The notes under the pieces were generated by a model. That model was not told where the DNA came from, did not search any database, and was given only the letters and a program-made list of their open reading frames with translations. The translations under genes were made by a program, and so were the position numbers. This document shows positions 9,078 to 18,477 of a DNA stretch of 64,000 bases, in pieces. Source of the DNA: Alteromonadaceae bacterium 2753L.S.0a.02 (GTDB lineage: Bacteria; Pseudomonadota; Gammaproteobacteria; Pseudomonadales; Cellvibrionaceae); the NCBI GenBank assembly GCA_007827375.1, contig VISH01000002.1, positions 1,203,001-1,267,000 on the forward strand, given 5' to 3'. Position 1 is the first letter of the stretch, and the number at the start of each line of letters is the position of its first letter.

Positions 9078-12000
9078 ATGCGTAGAACGTTGCTGTGCGT
9101 AAGTTATATGCTATTGCTATTGGTCGCCTGTAGTCGTGAAGCACCACAACCTCAATCCACCACCCAAATTAATTCTGCAACACCGACGCCCGCCAGTTTG
9201 AACAGTGCCACCGTACCAACGCAACAAAATCAGGTGACATCGAATATCGTGGTTGTTGATATTTCCGAGCGAAACAATAACGGTAAAAACGGAATTGCCG
9301 TTACCTTTAATGCACCCATTGATGGCAGTCGGGATATTCAGCCGTATTTTGCGATTACCCAAGCGGATGGCAGCCTAGTAGAAGGCGCCTGGCAATTAGG
9401 CGATAAGCGCAAAATTGCCTGGTATATGGATACCGAACCCCAAACCAATTACACCGTTAAAGTCAGCCCAGGTTTACTGGCGGAAAATAATACCCAATTG
9501 TTAAGTGCAGCCAGCACGCAACTCACTACGCGCCGTTTGATGCCCTCGGTAAATTTCGACTCCGATGGCATGGTGCTGCCGGTGGGCTATGTGTCGGGTT
9601 TGCCGGTGGTAACGGTGAATATCGATGCCGTAGACGTGGATTTTTTTCGCATTAAAGAGGATTCCATCAGTGATTTTATCAATCAAGCCCGATCGGCGCG
9701 GCGCAGTAGTTGGTACACGCGTCAGCTGAAAAATTTTGGAGAATTGGTATACAGCGGCCGCTTTGATCTGTCGGCGCCCCATAACACGCGCGTTAAACGC
9801 GATCTCGATATAAAAAATATATCTGCGTTAAAAAAGCCCGGCATGTACCTTGCTGTGATGCGTGCAGCGGGTGTCTACGAAAATCTTGAGGTCACTTGGT
9901 TTTCCATCAGCGATATAGGCTTACACCTTCGTCAGTACCGCGCACAGCTCGACGTACATGTTGCCAGCCTCACTCGGGGTAAAGCCCTGCCAAATGTTGA
10001 ACTGGAAATTCGCGACAATGCCAATCGCATAATTCAGCAAGCCACAACCACGCCTCAAGGTCAGGCTAGTTTCACGGGTAATCTCAGTGGTGGTGAAGTG
10101 CTGATCGCACGCACTCGTGATCAATACACCCTGCTGGATTTGAAGCAACCTGCGTTAGATCTTTCCGATTTTGACATAGGCGACCGACCGCAGTTAGCCA
10201 ACGAACTTTTCCTTTATGCACCACGCGATTTGTATCGCCCCGGTGAGCTGGCTGATTTTAACGCCCTGCTACGTGATTACGACGGTAAATTACAGCAATC
10301 ACCAGTGCTTAGCGCAGAGCTGCGCAATCCATTGGGGGCAGCGGTTAAAAGCTTTAAGTGGCCGTCGCAGGAATTAGGCTATTACCACTACAGCTGGCAA
10401 ATTCCGGATACCGCACCCACCGGGCAGTGGCAATTGGTGGTTACCGGCATCATGGGCAAAGCCGTGGTTTACCACTTTAATATCGAAGAATTTTTACCCG
10501 AACGAATGAAATTAACTTTGGACGACGGCGAGCCAAGATCGATTGTGTACGCCGCTGCAGAGACAGCGCACCTCAATGTGCTGGGAGAATACTTGTACGG
10601 CGCTCCGGCGTCGGGAAATAAATTCGATGCAATGTTACAGGTAAGCCAGTGGCGTTCGCCGATTGATACATTAAAAGATTTTCAGTTTGGCGATGTGCTT
10701 GATAGTAATTTTACGCCCCAGGTAAAACTCAATGAATTGTTTTTAGACAGTGAAGGCAAAGGGACATTGAATATCGAAAGCAGCTGGCAGCAAATTAAAT
10801 CGCCGCTGGAAGTGCGTGTTGTAGGTAGTCTCTATGAATCCGGTGGTCGACCGGTTACCCGTGCTCACTCAATATTGGTTTGGCCTAATGAGAATCTCCC
10901 TGGAATTCGCCCGGAATTTGGAGATAGCAACCCTACTCCGGGAGGTAACGCAGGTTTTGACGTCGTGGTCGCTAATGTGAACGGTGAGCTCTCTGCGCGC
11001 CCGGAATTACAAGCGACCCTTGTTAAAGAGGATCGGCAATATTTCTGGGAATATAATCAGCATCGTGGTTGGCACTGGAACTGGTCTGAAAAAGAATTTG
11101 CAGTGGCCACCGAAACGTTTGCCAGCAATGCGAAAACGCCCGTGACTGTTTCATTTCCAGTTGAATGGGGGCGTTATCGTCTTGAAGTGGTGGATCTGGA
11201 AACAAAGCTAAAAAGCAGCGTACGTTTTTTTGCAGGCAGAGATTGGTATTACGATTGGAAAAATGCCAGTAAGGACGTTGCAGCACGCCCCGATAAAGTA
11301 AACCTTGCCTTGGATAAAGATCGCTACAACCCCGGCGAAGTCGCAGAATTAAAAATATTACCACCTGCTCAGGGCGAAGTTTTATTATTGGTTGAGAGCG
11401 ACAGACCGCTATGGGCAAAAAAACTAACCGTATCTGAACAGGGTACCACCGTTCAAATTCCCATCGATGTCGCGTGGGATACACACAACATATATGTTTC
11501 AGCACTGCTGTTACAGCCCTCAGGCGAAAAAGTAAAACAAACACCCAAGCGCGCTATGGGATTAATACATCTGCCCTTAAACCGGGATTCCCGCAAGCTC
11601 GATATCACGATTCAGGCACCGCAAAAATCGCTACCCGGGGTTCCTCTACAGGCAAAAATAAAATTTAGCAACGCCAAGCCATTGCCAGACGACACTCGAG
11701 TGACTCTAGCTGCTGTCGATGTCGGCGTATTGAATATTACCGATTTTAAAACGCCTGATCCGTTCGGGTATTTTTTCGGGCAGCGACGCTATGACATTGA
11801 TGCCCGCGATATGTACTCCGACATTATCGAAGTTTCCCAGGCTGAAAAAGCGCACTTACGTTTTGGGGGGGATGCCGATCTGGTACGAGGCGGTATGAAA
11901 CCCAAAAGCGAAGTTCAAATTGTTTCGTTGTTCGAAGGGCCGATCAAAGCAAATGCTCAGGGCGAAGCTGAAGTCTCACTGCAACTGCCGGATTTTAATG

Positions 12001-13976
12001 GCCGCCTTAGATTGATGGCGGTCGGTTTTAGCGATTTGGCGTACGGTAATGGTGAAAGTGAAGTGACTGTGGCCGCAGAAGTTGTTACTGAAATCGCAAT
12101 GCCGAGATTTTTAGCATACGGCGATTCTGCACAGATCGCGTTGGATCTACACAACACGACGGAAAAGCCCGTAGACCTCAAACTGAATTTAAGCACCGAA
12201 TTTCCTCTGCAGTTAATCGCACACGAGCATGAGCTCAGCCTAAAACCCAACGAAAAAACCACCTTGAATTTTCCTGTGAAAGCCATTGGCTTCGAGGGTG
12301 GTGCTTTAGTCACTGCGGCTGTTAGCAGCGCGCAAATTACCGACTTTTCGCGTCGTTGGCAGCTGGGCGTGCGTCCCGCGTACCCAGCATTAACAACACA
12401 GTTGCAAGAAGTTATTGATTCGGGGGAAACGTTTAAAGTCACTGAAGAGGATTTGAGTGGCGCCATATTGGAAACATTACAAGCGGCTATCAGTGTATCT
12501 CCGGTCATCGATTTGCAAATCGGTGAACAACTGCGCAATTTACTCGCTTACCCTTACGGTTGTTTGGAACAAACATCAAGTCGCGGCTGGCCTTTAACTT
12601 TTGCCACGCAAGAACGCCAAAAAGCCTTCAACATGGAACCACTCTCCGATAAGGAGCGGTATAAACGTATTCAAAAGGCTGTTGACCGGGTTATCAGTTT
12701 CCAACGTAATAATGGCAGCTTTGGCTTATGGAGTAGCGACGCCTACGAAGCGCATTGGTTAACGGTGTATGCCACCGACTTTCTTTTACAAGCTCGTAAG
12801 GTGGGTGCCGACGTACCGCAAGCACAATTGGATCGCGCCATTAATCGCTTGCAGAACTACCTAAATTCCTCCGGCGGTTTTGTACATCAGCGCTGGTCAC
12901 AAAATGCCGAACATTACGCATTTGCGACGCGTGCCTATGCGGCTTTGGTGTTAAGTCAGTTGCAGCGGGCATCGTTGGGCACACTGCGTAATTTATATCG
13001 CCGTGATTTTCAAAAAGCTAAAAGTGGTTATTCGCAACTGCAATTGGGGCTGGCGCTTCTGAATATGGGAGACCATGCTTCTAGCGAGCAGGCGATTACC
13101 CAAGCGCTGCAGAATTTCAATAATGAATACCGGTATTGGGGTGACTACGGCAGTCCTATTCGCGATTTGGGTATGGCAATACATTTACTCGCCCCAAAAG
13201 ACGCCTACAAAGATACGGTGTTTAAGTTGAGTGTTGCATTACGTAACGCGGTACATGATCGCAATTGGTTAAGTACTCAAGAACGCTTTGCGCTGTTTAT
13301 GGCGGGTATGGCGTTACAGCAAAACTTTAGTGAAGTCTGGCAGGGGCAATGGCAGCTCGGTAGCACTGAACCACAGCCTGTTAAGCAAAATGCTGCCTGG
13401 CTAAAAAACCTTGATGGCGAGCACTTGCAAGCCGGTTTTCAATTTAACAATAATCAAAAAGCTCCACTTTACGCCAGCGCCATTTTAAGCGCCTATGGTG
13501 CTGAAGCGCCGAAACCGGAAAGCAACGGAATCCAAGTAACGCGACATTGGTTCAATCTTAAAGGGGAGCCTGTTGCGCCTAAAAAAGTAAAAACTGGTGA
13601 GCTGTATTTGGTGCATCTGGCAATTACCAGTGACAAGCGCGTTGCCGACGCGTTACTGGTGAACTTACTACCCGCAGGCTTCGAGCTTGAAAACCCCAAT
13701 CTTAACAAGTCCATAAATTTTGAAAATATTCAGATTGAAGGAGAAAAGTTAAGTGATCTGATTAAAAATACGGCATTGGAACACGAGGAGTTTCGCGATG
13801 ATCGCTATGTTGCAGCCTTCGATCAAAAAACCTATAACGTGAGCCATCTGGTGTTTGCGGTGCGGGCGGTCACGCCCGGTATTTATCGGGTACCACCGCC
13901 GTTGGTTGAAGATATGTACAGACCAGAAATTCGCGCTGTGGGTGAAACTCTTCATGCTATTGAAATTGTTAAGTAA
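9078..13976 (+). CDS. yfhM: Alpha-2-macroglobulin family lipoprotein (YfhM-like)
   Basis: About 1,632 residues from ATG 9078, which has AAGGA eight bases upstream; ATG 9069 is a less likely start. A lipoprotein signal (MLLLLVAC) anchors it in the membrane. Macroglobulin domains fill the N-terminal half. The thioester motif CLEQ (Cys1162) sits in PYGCLEQTSS. Bait-like, helical thioester and C-terminal receptor-like domains follow. Bacterial alpha-2-macroglobulins trap foreign proteases in the periplasm. Its stop overlaps the start of pbpC by 23 bp, the same pairing as in E. coli, which supports protection of the envelope while PBP1C repairs the wall. Intact, with the thioester preserved. Confidence 0.93.
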   Translation: MRRTLLCVSYMLLLLVACSREAPQPQSTTQINSATPTPASLNSATVPTQQNQVTSNIVVVDISERNNNGKNGIAVTFNAPIDGSRDIQPYFAITQADGSLVEGAWQLGDKRKIAWYMDTEPQTNYTVKVSPGLLAENNTQLLSAASTQLTTRRLMPSVNFDSDGMVLPVGYVSGLPVVTVNIDAVDVDFFRIKEDSISDFINQARSARRSSWYTRQLKNFGELVYSGRFDLSAPHNTRVKRDLDIKNISALKKPGMYLAVMRAAGVYENLEVTWFSISDIGLHLRQYRAQLDVHVASLTRGKALPNVELEIRDNANRIIQQATTTPQGQASFTGNLSGGEVLIARTRDQYTLLDLKQPALDLSDFDIGDRPQLANELFLYAPRDLYRPGELADFNALLRDYDGKLQQSPVLSAELRNPLGAAVKSFKWPSQELGYYHYSWQIPDTAPTGQWQLVVTGIMGKAVVYHFNIEEFLPERMKLTLDDGEPRSIVYAAAETAHLNVLGEYLYGAPASGNKFDAMLQVSQWRSPIDTLKDFQFGDVLDSNFTPQVKLNELFLDSEGKGTLNIESSWQQIKSPLEVRVVGSLYESGGRPVTRAHSILVWPNENLPGIRPEFGDSNPTPGGNAGFDVVVANVNGELSARPELQATLVKEDRQYFWEYNQHRGWHWNWSEKEFAVATETFASNAKTPVTVSFPVEWGRYRLEVVDLETKLKSSVRFFAGRDWYYDWKNASKDVAARPDKVNLALDKDRYNPGEVAELKILPPAQGEVLLLVESDRPLWAKKLTVSEQGTTVQIPIDVAWDTHNIYVSALLLQPSGEKVKQTPKRAMGLIHLPLNRDSRKLDITIQAPQKSLPGVPLQAKIKFSNAKPLPDDTRVTLAAVDVGVLNITDFKTPDPFGYFFGQRRYDIDARDMYSDIIEVSQAEKAHLRFGGDADLVRGGMKPKSEVQIVSLFEGPIKANAQGEAEVSLQLPDFNGRLRLMAVGFSDLAYGNGESEVTVAAEVVTEIAMPRFLAYGDSAQIALDLHNTTEKPVDLKLNLSTEFPLQLIAHEHELSLKPNEKTTLNFPVKAIGFEGGALVTAAVSSAQITDFSRRWQLGVRPAYPALTTQLQEVIDSGETFKVTEEDLSGAILETLQAAISVSPVIDLQIGEQLRNLLAYPYGCLEQTSSRGWPLTFATQERQKAFNMEPLSDKERYKRIQKAVDRVISFQRNNGSFGLWSSDAYEAHWLTVYATDFLLQARKVGADVPQAQLDRAINRLQNYLNSSGGFVHQRWSQNAEHYAFATRAYAALVLSQLQRASLGTLRNLYRRDFQKAKSGYSQLQLGLALLNMGDHASSEQAITQALQNFNNEYRYWGDYGSPIRDLGMAIHLLAPKDAYKDTVFKLSVALRNAVHDRNWLSTQERFALFMAGMALQQNFSEVWQGQWQLGSTEPQPVKQNAAWLKNLDGEHLQAGFQFNNNQKAPLYASAILSAYGAEAPKPESNGIQVTRHWFNLKGEPVAPKKVKTGELYLVHLAITSDKRVADALLVNLLPAGFELENPNLNKSINFENIQIEGEKLSDLIKNTALEHEEFRDDRYVAAFDQKTYNVSHLVFAVRAVTPGIYRVPPPLVEDMYRPEIRAVGETLHAIEIVK

Positions 13977-16299
13977 GCGCCGGTATCGCCTGGTACTCTT
14001 TTTTATTGTTGTAATTGCAGCGCTGTGGTTGTTGGATAGGTGTTTTCCGTTGGCGCTTGAAAAGGCTCAGCCGCACTCTTTTGCCACGGTGGTATTTGAT
14101 CGCGATGACCGCCCTCTAAGAGCATTTCCCGATACCAACGGGGTATGGCGTTATAAGGTGAGTTTGGATGAAGTCTCCCCATACTATTTGGAGGCATTAC
14201 TAACGTACGAAGACCGGCGCTTTTGGTATCACCCTGGTGTCGATCCCGTGGCCTTGATCCGTGCTGCTGTGTTGAATATCAAACACCAGCGGGTGGTGTC
14301 CGGCGGCTCAACAATATCCATGCAGGTCGCTCGTTTGTTGCACCCCCATTCGCGAACTGTGTTCGGTAAGCTTTATCAGGTAGTGCGAACTTTGCAATTG
14401 GAGTGGCATTTAAACAAGCGGGAAATTCTTACGCTCTACTGCAACATTGCGCCGTTTGGTGGCACCATCGAGGGGGTGCAGGCAGCCAGCTTTACTTATT
14501 TGAATAAACCCGCCAGGGATTTGACCCAGGCTGAAGCGGCCTTGCTCGCGGTGTTACCTCAATCGCCTACAAAATATCGTCCTGACTTACACCCCAACGC
14601 TGCGCAAATCGCGCGTAATAAAGTACTCGATCGTATGATCGCGCTACACGCATGGAATTCTGCAACAGTAAATGCCGCAAAACTCGAACAGGTATTCAGC
14701 TTGCGACACACTCCGCAACAAAATGCGCCTTTGTTGTCGCGGCGACTTTTGTCGCAAGGTGAAGCTGATAGTTCACAACGCATATTTACAACTGTGGAGG
14801 GTGAACTGCAGCGCAGTTTACAGGATTACGTCAATTACTACGTTAACCTGCAAGCCCCTAAAACCTCTGCTGCGGTTTTGGTGGTGGAAAACGATACTGC
14901 AAATGTAATTGCCTATGTAGGCACCGCCGACTTCGGCAATCCGGAGCGCTTTGGTCATGTCGATATGGTTACCGCGATTCGTTCGCCGGGTAGTACCTTA
15001 AAACCTTTTTTGTATGCACTCGCGCTGGATGACGGCTTGATTCATTCTCAATCGCTGTTAAGCGATGTGCCGCAAAGTTGGCAAGATTATCGACCCGGTA
15101 ATTTTAGTGGTGGTTTTGCCGGGCCGGTGAGTGCAAGTGATGCTTTACAGCGCTCCCTTAATGTTCCCGCCGTGCAATTGTTTGATCGGTATGGCCCTAA
15201 AAAATTTGCAGCGCAGTTACATAATGGCGGTATCAATCTCCAAATGCCCAATCAGGAAGCCAATTTAGCCGTGATTCTGGGGGGTGTTGGGATAAGTCTG
15301 GAAGCGTTGGTCACCGGCTACATGGCATTTGCGAATCAGGGAAAAACCAAAGCTCTGCGTTATACCCGTATGCAACCAGTGACACCAGAGCGTTATTTAT
15401 TTTCGGAGCAGGCCGCTTGGGTCACACAGAATATCCTCGCGGGGGTGACGCGTCCCAATGGTGTGAAGGCTGTTGCCGCTTTGCAGCCGCAAAATAGACT
15501 CGCCTGGAAAACCGGCACCAGTTTCGGTTTTCGCGACAGCTGGGCTGTGGGCGTAGATCGTAAATACACGATAGGCGTGTGGCTGGGGCGACCTGATGGC
15601 ACTGCACTGCCGGGTAACACCGGGCGTCTCGCTGCCGGCCCTTTACTCCATACCATTGCAGATTATCTGCCTGATTCGAGACGAGCCATCGTGCAACCCG
15701 ATAAAATTGTGAAGCGGGATATTTGCTGGCCACTGGGAAAATTAAAAACAGAAACGACACCGCAGCATTGTCATCAAACACTGAGCGCATGGATTATTAA
15801 CGATACGGTACCACCAACTTTCGCCGAAACGAACAGTAATCAGCTTAACCCGTTTACTTTCTGGTTTGATGCGCAGAATAAGCATCGTATTAACAGTGGC
15901 TGTCATTTAACTTTAACGCAAGACTTACAAAAGTCTGTTGCTCTATGGCCCGCTCCGGTGGAACCCTGGATTCCTTACCGGCTGCGGCGCGCGCAACAAA
16001 TTCCAGATTATGCGGCAAATTGTGATGGTGTACCGACTTCACCTCAAGGCATTCATATAACAGGTATAGAGGGCGGTACCCGTTTCAAATCGCCGGTGAA
16101 TCAAAATCTCAAACCGCGTTTGGATCTCATGGCTGTGGGTGGCGATGGTAATCAGCATTGGTATATTAATGGCCGTTTCCACCACAGTTCCCGGCCGCTC
16201 GCGAAAATGGCTTTCAATTTGGCACTGGCGGGCGAAAATCAAATACTCGTGGTAGATGATGCGGGCAATACCGATATGGTACAGGTTATTCTCGAATAA
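13954..16299 (+). CDS. pbpC: Penicillin-binding protein 1C, bifunctional peptidoglycan synthase
   Basis: 781 residues from ATG 13954, inside the end of yfhM; a longer upstream frame has no family similarity. A transmembrane anchor at about 11-32 is followed by a GT51 glycosyltransferase domain with the catalytic EDRRFWYHPGVD block near residue 85 and GGSTISMQVAR. The transpeptidase domain has SxxK as Ser347-Thr-Leu-Lys350, SLN in the RSLNVPAV block and KTG from Lys519. A C-terminal beta domain (about 680-781) matches the PBP1C-specific extension. It polymerises and cross-links glycan strands in the periplasm. Translational coupling to yfhM is likely from the overlap. Confidence 0.93.
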   Translation: MLLKLLSKRRYRLVLFFIVVIAALWLLDRCFPLALEKAQPHSFATVVFDRDDRPLRAFPDTNGVWRYKVSLDEVSPYYLEALLTYEDRRFWYHPGVDPVALIRAAVLNIKHQRVVSGGSTISMQVARLLHPHSRTVFGKLYQVVRTLQLEWHLNKREILTLYCNIAPFGGTIEGVQAASFTYLNKPARDLTQAEAALLAVLPQSPTKYRPDLHPNAAQIARNKVLDRMIALHAWNSATVNAAKLEQVFSLRHTPQQNAPLLSRRLLSQGEADSSQRIFTTVEGELQRSLQDYVNYYVNLQAPKTSAAVLVVENDTANVIAYVGTADFGNPERFGHVDMVTAIRSPGSTLKPFLYALALDDGLIHSQSLLSDVPQSWQDYRPGNFSGGFAGPVSASDALQRSLNVPAVQLFDRYGPKKFAAQLHNGGINLQMPNQEANLAVILGGVGISLEALVTGYMAFANQGKTKALRYTRMQPVTPERYLFSEQAAWVTQNILAGVTRPNGVKAVAALQPQNRLAWKTGTSFGFRDSWAVGVDRKYTIGVWLGRPDGTALPGNTGRLAAGPLLHTIADYLPDSRRAIVQPDKIVKRDICWPLGKLKTETTPQHCHQTLSAWIINDTVPPTFAETNSNQLNPFTFWFDAQNKHRINSGCHLTLTQDLQKSVALWPAPVEPWIPYRLRRAQQIPDYAANCDGVPTSPQGIHITGIEGGTRFKSPVNQNLKPRLDLMAVGGDGNQHWYINGRFHHSSRPLAKMAFNLALAGENQILVVDDAGNTDMVQVILE

Positions 16300-16310
16300 A
16301 TAATGGTGGA

Positions 16311-17324
16311 TTACTCAATGCAGGTTGAGCAGGCGACCAGGAGGTAGCGACCGGTGTGTTCATTGCGAATCGGTCGGGGTTGTCCGTCTACTGCGGTCAT
16401 AGCGCGATACAAATCATTTTCCTGCGAAATAGTCTGGCGTTCATGCTTAAAAGGGTACAGTAAGCCTCCCATGCCGCCATTGGCGATATATTCGCGGGTA
16501 TTCAACAGAATGGATTTAACGTGCAATAGCTCGTGCAGCAGAGCGTCTGCAGGCGATGCAACACAGTAGGGCACTTTTTCCCGACAAGATGACTGGAATT
16601 TTAAACGCGCTGCAACATGTGGGTCGAAATAAACAGTGGTATTTTTTATTGTCAGCGCATTACCGGTAACATCCGTACGAAAAGTGCGCTTTTCAAATTT
16701 CAAATCCCAGGGCAGAGTTTCGATGTCTGAAAAAAGTTGCACCACTTCTGGAAAGCGCGCGTAATAAGAGGCGATTAATGCTATTTCCTCGGAAATATTA
16801 TGGGGATCGTTCACGTCCGGTTGAAAGTGTTGCTGTAGAATCTCGTGGAGCTGATCAGAAAAATTGTGGTAGCGGGGATTTAATTCGTTTGGGTTATTCG
16901 CGCGCGTCTCGCGCTGTTGATGGAGTAATTGATACTGTTTTTCACCGGTGAGGTTGAGGGTTTTTTGCCAGGTTTGTGGAGGTGGATTTTCCGCTGCCGC
17001 GTAGTTAGCAGAAATACTCAACAGCAAAATCGGTAACCAAGGGCGTCGCTTCTCGTTGAGCACCTTACTGCTTTTCGTGCGGCGCTCTGCAACGAGGTTT
17101 AGTTGATGCTTTTGCGCGAACGTTTTAAGCCTGTGGTAAAGCTGCGGTGCTGTTTTAGCCAGATTGCGGGGGTGAACCACACTGGGTTTGCCCTTAATAA
17201 CACAGCTGTGCAACAGTACCGTCTCACCGCGCTGTTCGGTGAATACTTCACCGTGTATTTCCTTTGCACAGATTCGAAAATCCCGACTTGGCTGTTGCTG
17301 CTCGCTCACCCTAAAATACCGCAA
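16311..17324 (-). CDS. Putative zinc metalloprotease-like protein (HELLH motif), membrane-anchored
   Basis: 337 residues with a TTG start; GTG at 17309 is an alternative giving 332, and neither has a clear ribosome-binding site. I do not recognise the N-terminal 85 residues, which look soluble (VFTEQRGETVLLHSCVIKGK). A hydrophobic segment WLPILLLSISANYAAA lies in the interior at about 95-110, so the protein may have a cytosolic head, one membrane span and an exported C-terminal domain. That domain has ADALLHELLHVKSIL, an HExxH zinc site, with downstream Glu/His candidates in FKHERQTISQENDLYR. This resembles M91-like peptidases, an inference by motif only. If a GTG within the gene is the true start, the hydrophobic stretch would be a signal peptide. 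Confidence 0.6.
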   Translation of the reverse strand: MRYFRVSEQQQPSRDFRICAKEIHGEVFTEQRGETVLLHSCVIKGKPSVVHPRNLAKTAPQLYHRLKTFAQKHQLNLVAERRTKSSKVLNEKRRPWLPILLLSISANYAAAENPPPQTWQKTLNLTGEKQYQLLHQQRETRANNPNELNPRYHNFSDQLHEILQQHFQPDVNDPHNISEEIALIASYYARFPEVVQLFSDIETLPWDLKFEKRTFRTDVTGNALTIKNTTVYFDPHVAARLKFQSSCREKVPYCVASPADALLHELLHVKSILLNTREYIANGGMGGLLYPFKHERQTISQENDLYRAMTAVDGQPRPIRNEHTGRYLLVACSTCIE

Positions 17325-17405
17325 ATTCTGTCACATATATTTGTAAGGCTAGTTCACATAAGCCATTTGCGCCTTTCACACGTACTTAGTTTTCAGGACT
17401 AACTC

Positions 17406-18464
17406 ATGACCCCTTTAAAACTTAACGCACTATATCTGCTGTTTTTGCTGCTCCCCATGTCGGTTTATGGGCAGAAGGGGCCGACGCCGGTGTTCGTTCA
17501 GGACGTTAAATTGCGCGCGATTACCGAAACTATTGAAGCACTTGGTACTTTGAAGGCCAACGAGGCCACTGTATTGTCGGCGAGTGTGACTGAAACCATT
17601 ACTGCGATACATTTTAACGATAACCAACGAGTACAGGCCGGCGATGTGCTGGTGGAAATGACCAGTTCAGAAGAACACGCTCAGCTTTCCCAGGCGATTT
17701 CAGCCTTGGATGAAGCGGAGCGCCAGTACGCCCGCTTGAAGTCACTGGAGAAGGATAAGCTCACCACGGCGGCACAGCTCGATCAGCAAAAAGGTGTTGT
17801 GGATGCGGCTAATGCCCAGCTGAAGGCGGTGCAGTCGCGACTGCAGGACCGAATCATCATCGCTCCATTTGATGGTGTGGTTGGTTTGCGCAACATCAGC
17901 GTTGGTGCGCTGGTGCGCCCGGGTGATGTGATCACCACGCTCGATGACGATACTGTCATGAAATTGGATATGACGGTTCCTTCGGTGCATATCCCCGGTT
18001 TGCGATTGGGAATGCCGGTGCGCGCTAAAGCCCCGGCAATCCGCAATCAAATTTTCGAGGGTAAACTTTCGGGTATCGATTCGCGCGTTGATCCGGTCAC
18101 CCGCTCGGTGACCGCTCGGGCGCTTATCAACAACCCCGATGGTTTTTTGCGCCCCGGGCTATTGATGACTGTGATCCTCAGTCAGCCCGAGCGCCAGGCA
18201 CTGGTGATAGCCGAAGAAGCGGTGATTCAGGTGGGCAGAGAATCCCATGTATTTGTGGTAAAACCGGGGGCTGCGACGATTGTTGAAAAACGTATTGTGA
18301 GCCTTGGTGTCCGGCAGCCGGGCCTTGTTGAGATTCTCTCGGGTTTAAATGTTGGCGAACAGGTGGTAATCCACGGTGGTATGAAATTACGCCCTGGCGC
18401 TGAAATTAAAATTGCAGGCGTGAGCAATAACGGCGAGCGTTTGCCGCAGTTGTTAACACAGTGA
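17406..18464 (+). CDS. RND efflux periplasmic adaptor (membrane fusion protein)
   Basis: 352 residues with a cleavable signal peptide (likely cut after SVYG). The order is the usual one: a lipoyl half-motif around TLKANEATVLSASVTETI, a helical hairpin (about 85-135), the second lipoyl half (IIAPFDGVVGLRNISVGALV), then beta-barrel and membrane-proximal domains. It bridges the inner-membrane pump to an outer-membrane TolC-type channel. A ribosome-binding AGGA precedes the ATG. The pump gene follows after 13 bp, so the two are one operon. No outer-membrane factor is encoded next to them, so a shared TolC elsewhere is likely. Substrates cannot be told from sequence. Confidence 0.93.
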   Translation: MTPLKLNALYLLFLLLPMSVYGQKGPTPVFVQDVKLRAITETIEALGTLKANEATVLSASVTETITAIHFNDNQRVQAGDVLVEMTSSEEHAQLSQAISALDEAERQYARLKSLEKDKLTTAAQLDQQKGVVDAANAQLKAVQSRLQDRIIIAPFDGVVGLRNISVGALVRPGDVITTLDDDTVMKLDMTVPSVHIPGLRLGMPVRAKAPAIRNQIFEGKLSGIDSRVDPVTRSVTARALINNPDGFLRPGLLMTVILSQPERQALVIAEEAVIQVGRESHVFVVKPGAATIVEKRIVSLGVRQPGLVEILSGLNVGEQVVIHGGMKLRPGAEIKIAGVSNNGERLPQLLTQ

Positions 18465-18477
18465 CGCGGGGGCCGCG

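Noticed and set aside
11023..11544. Long open frame on the minus strand inside yfhM
   Set aside because: It is an antisense shadow of the macroglobulin gene with no start signal and no family features.
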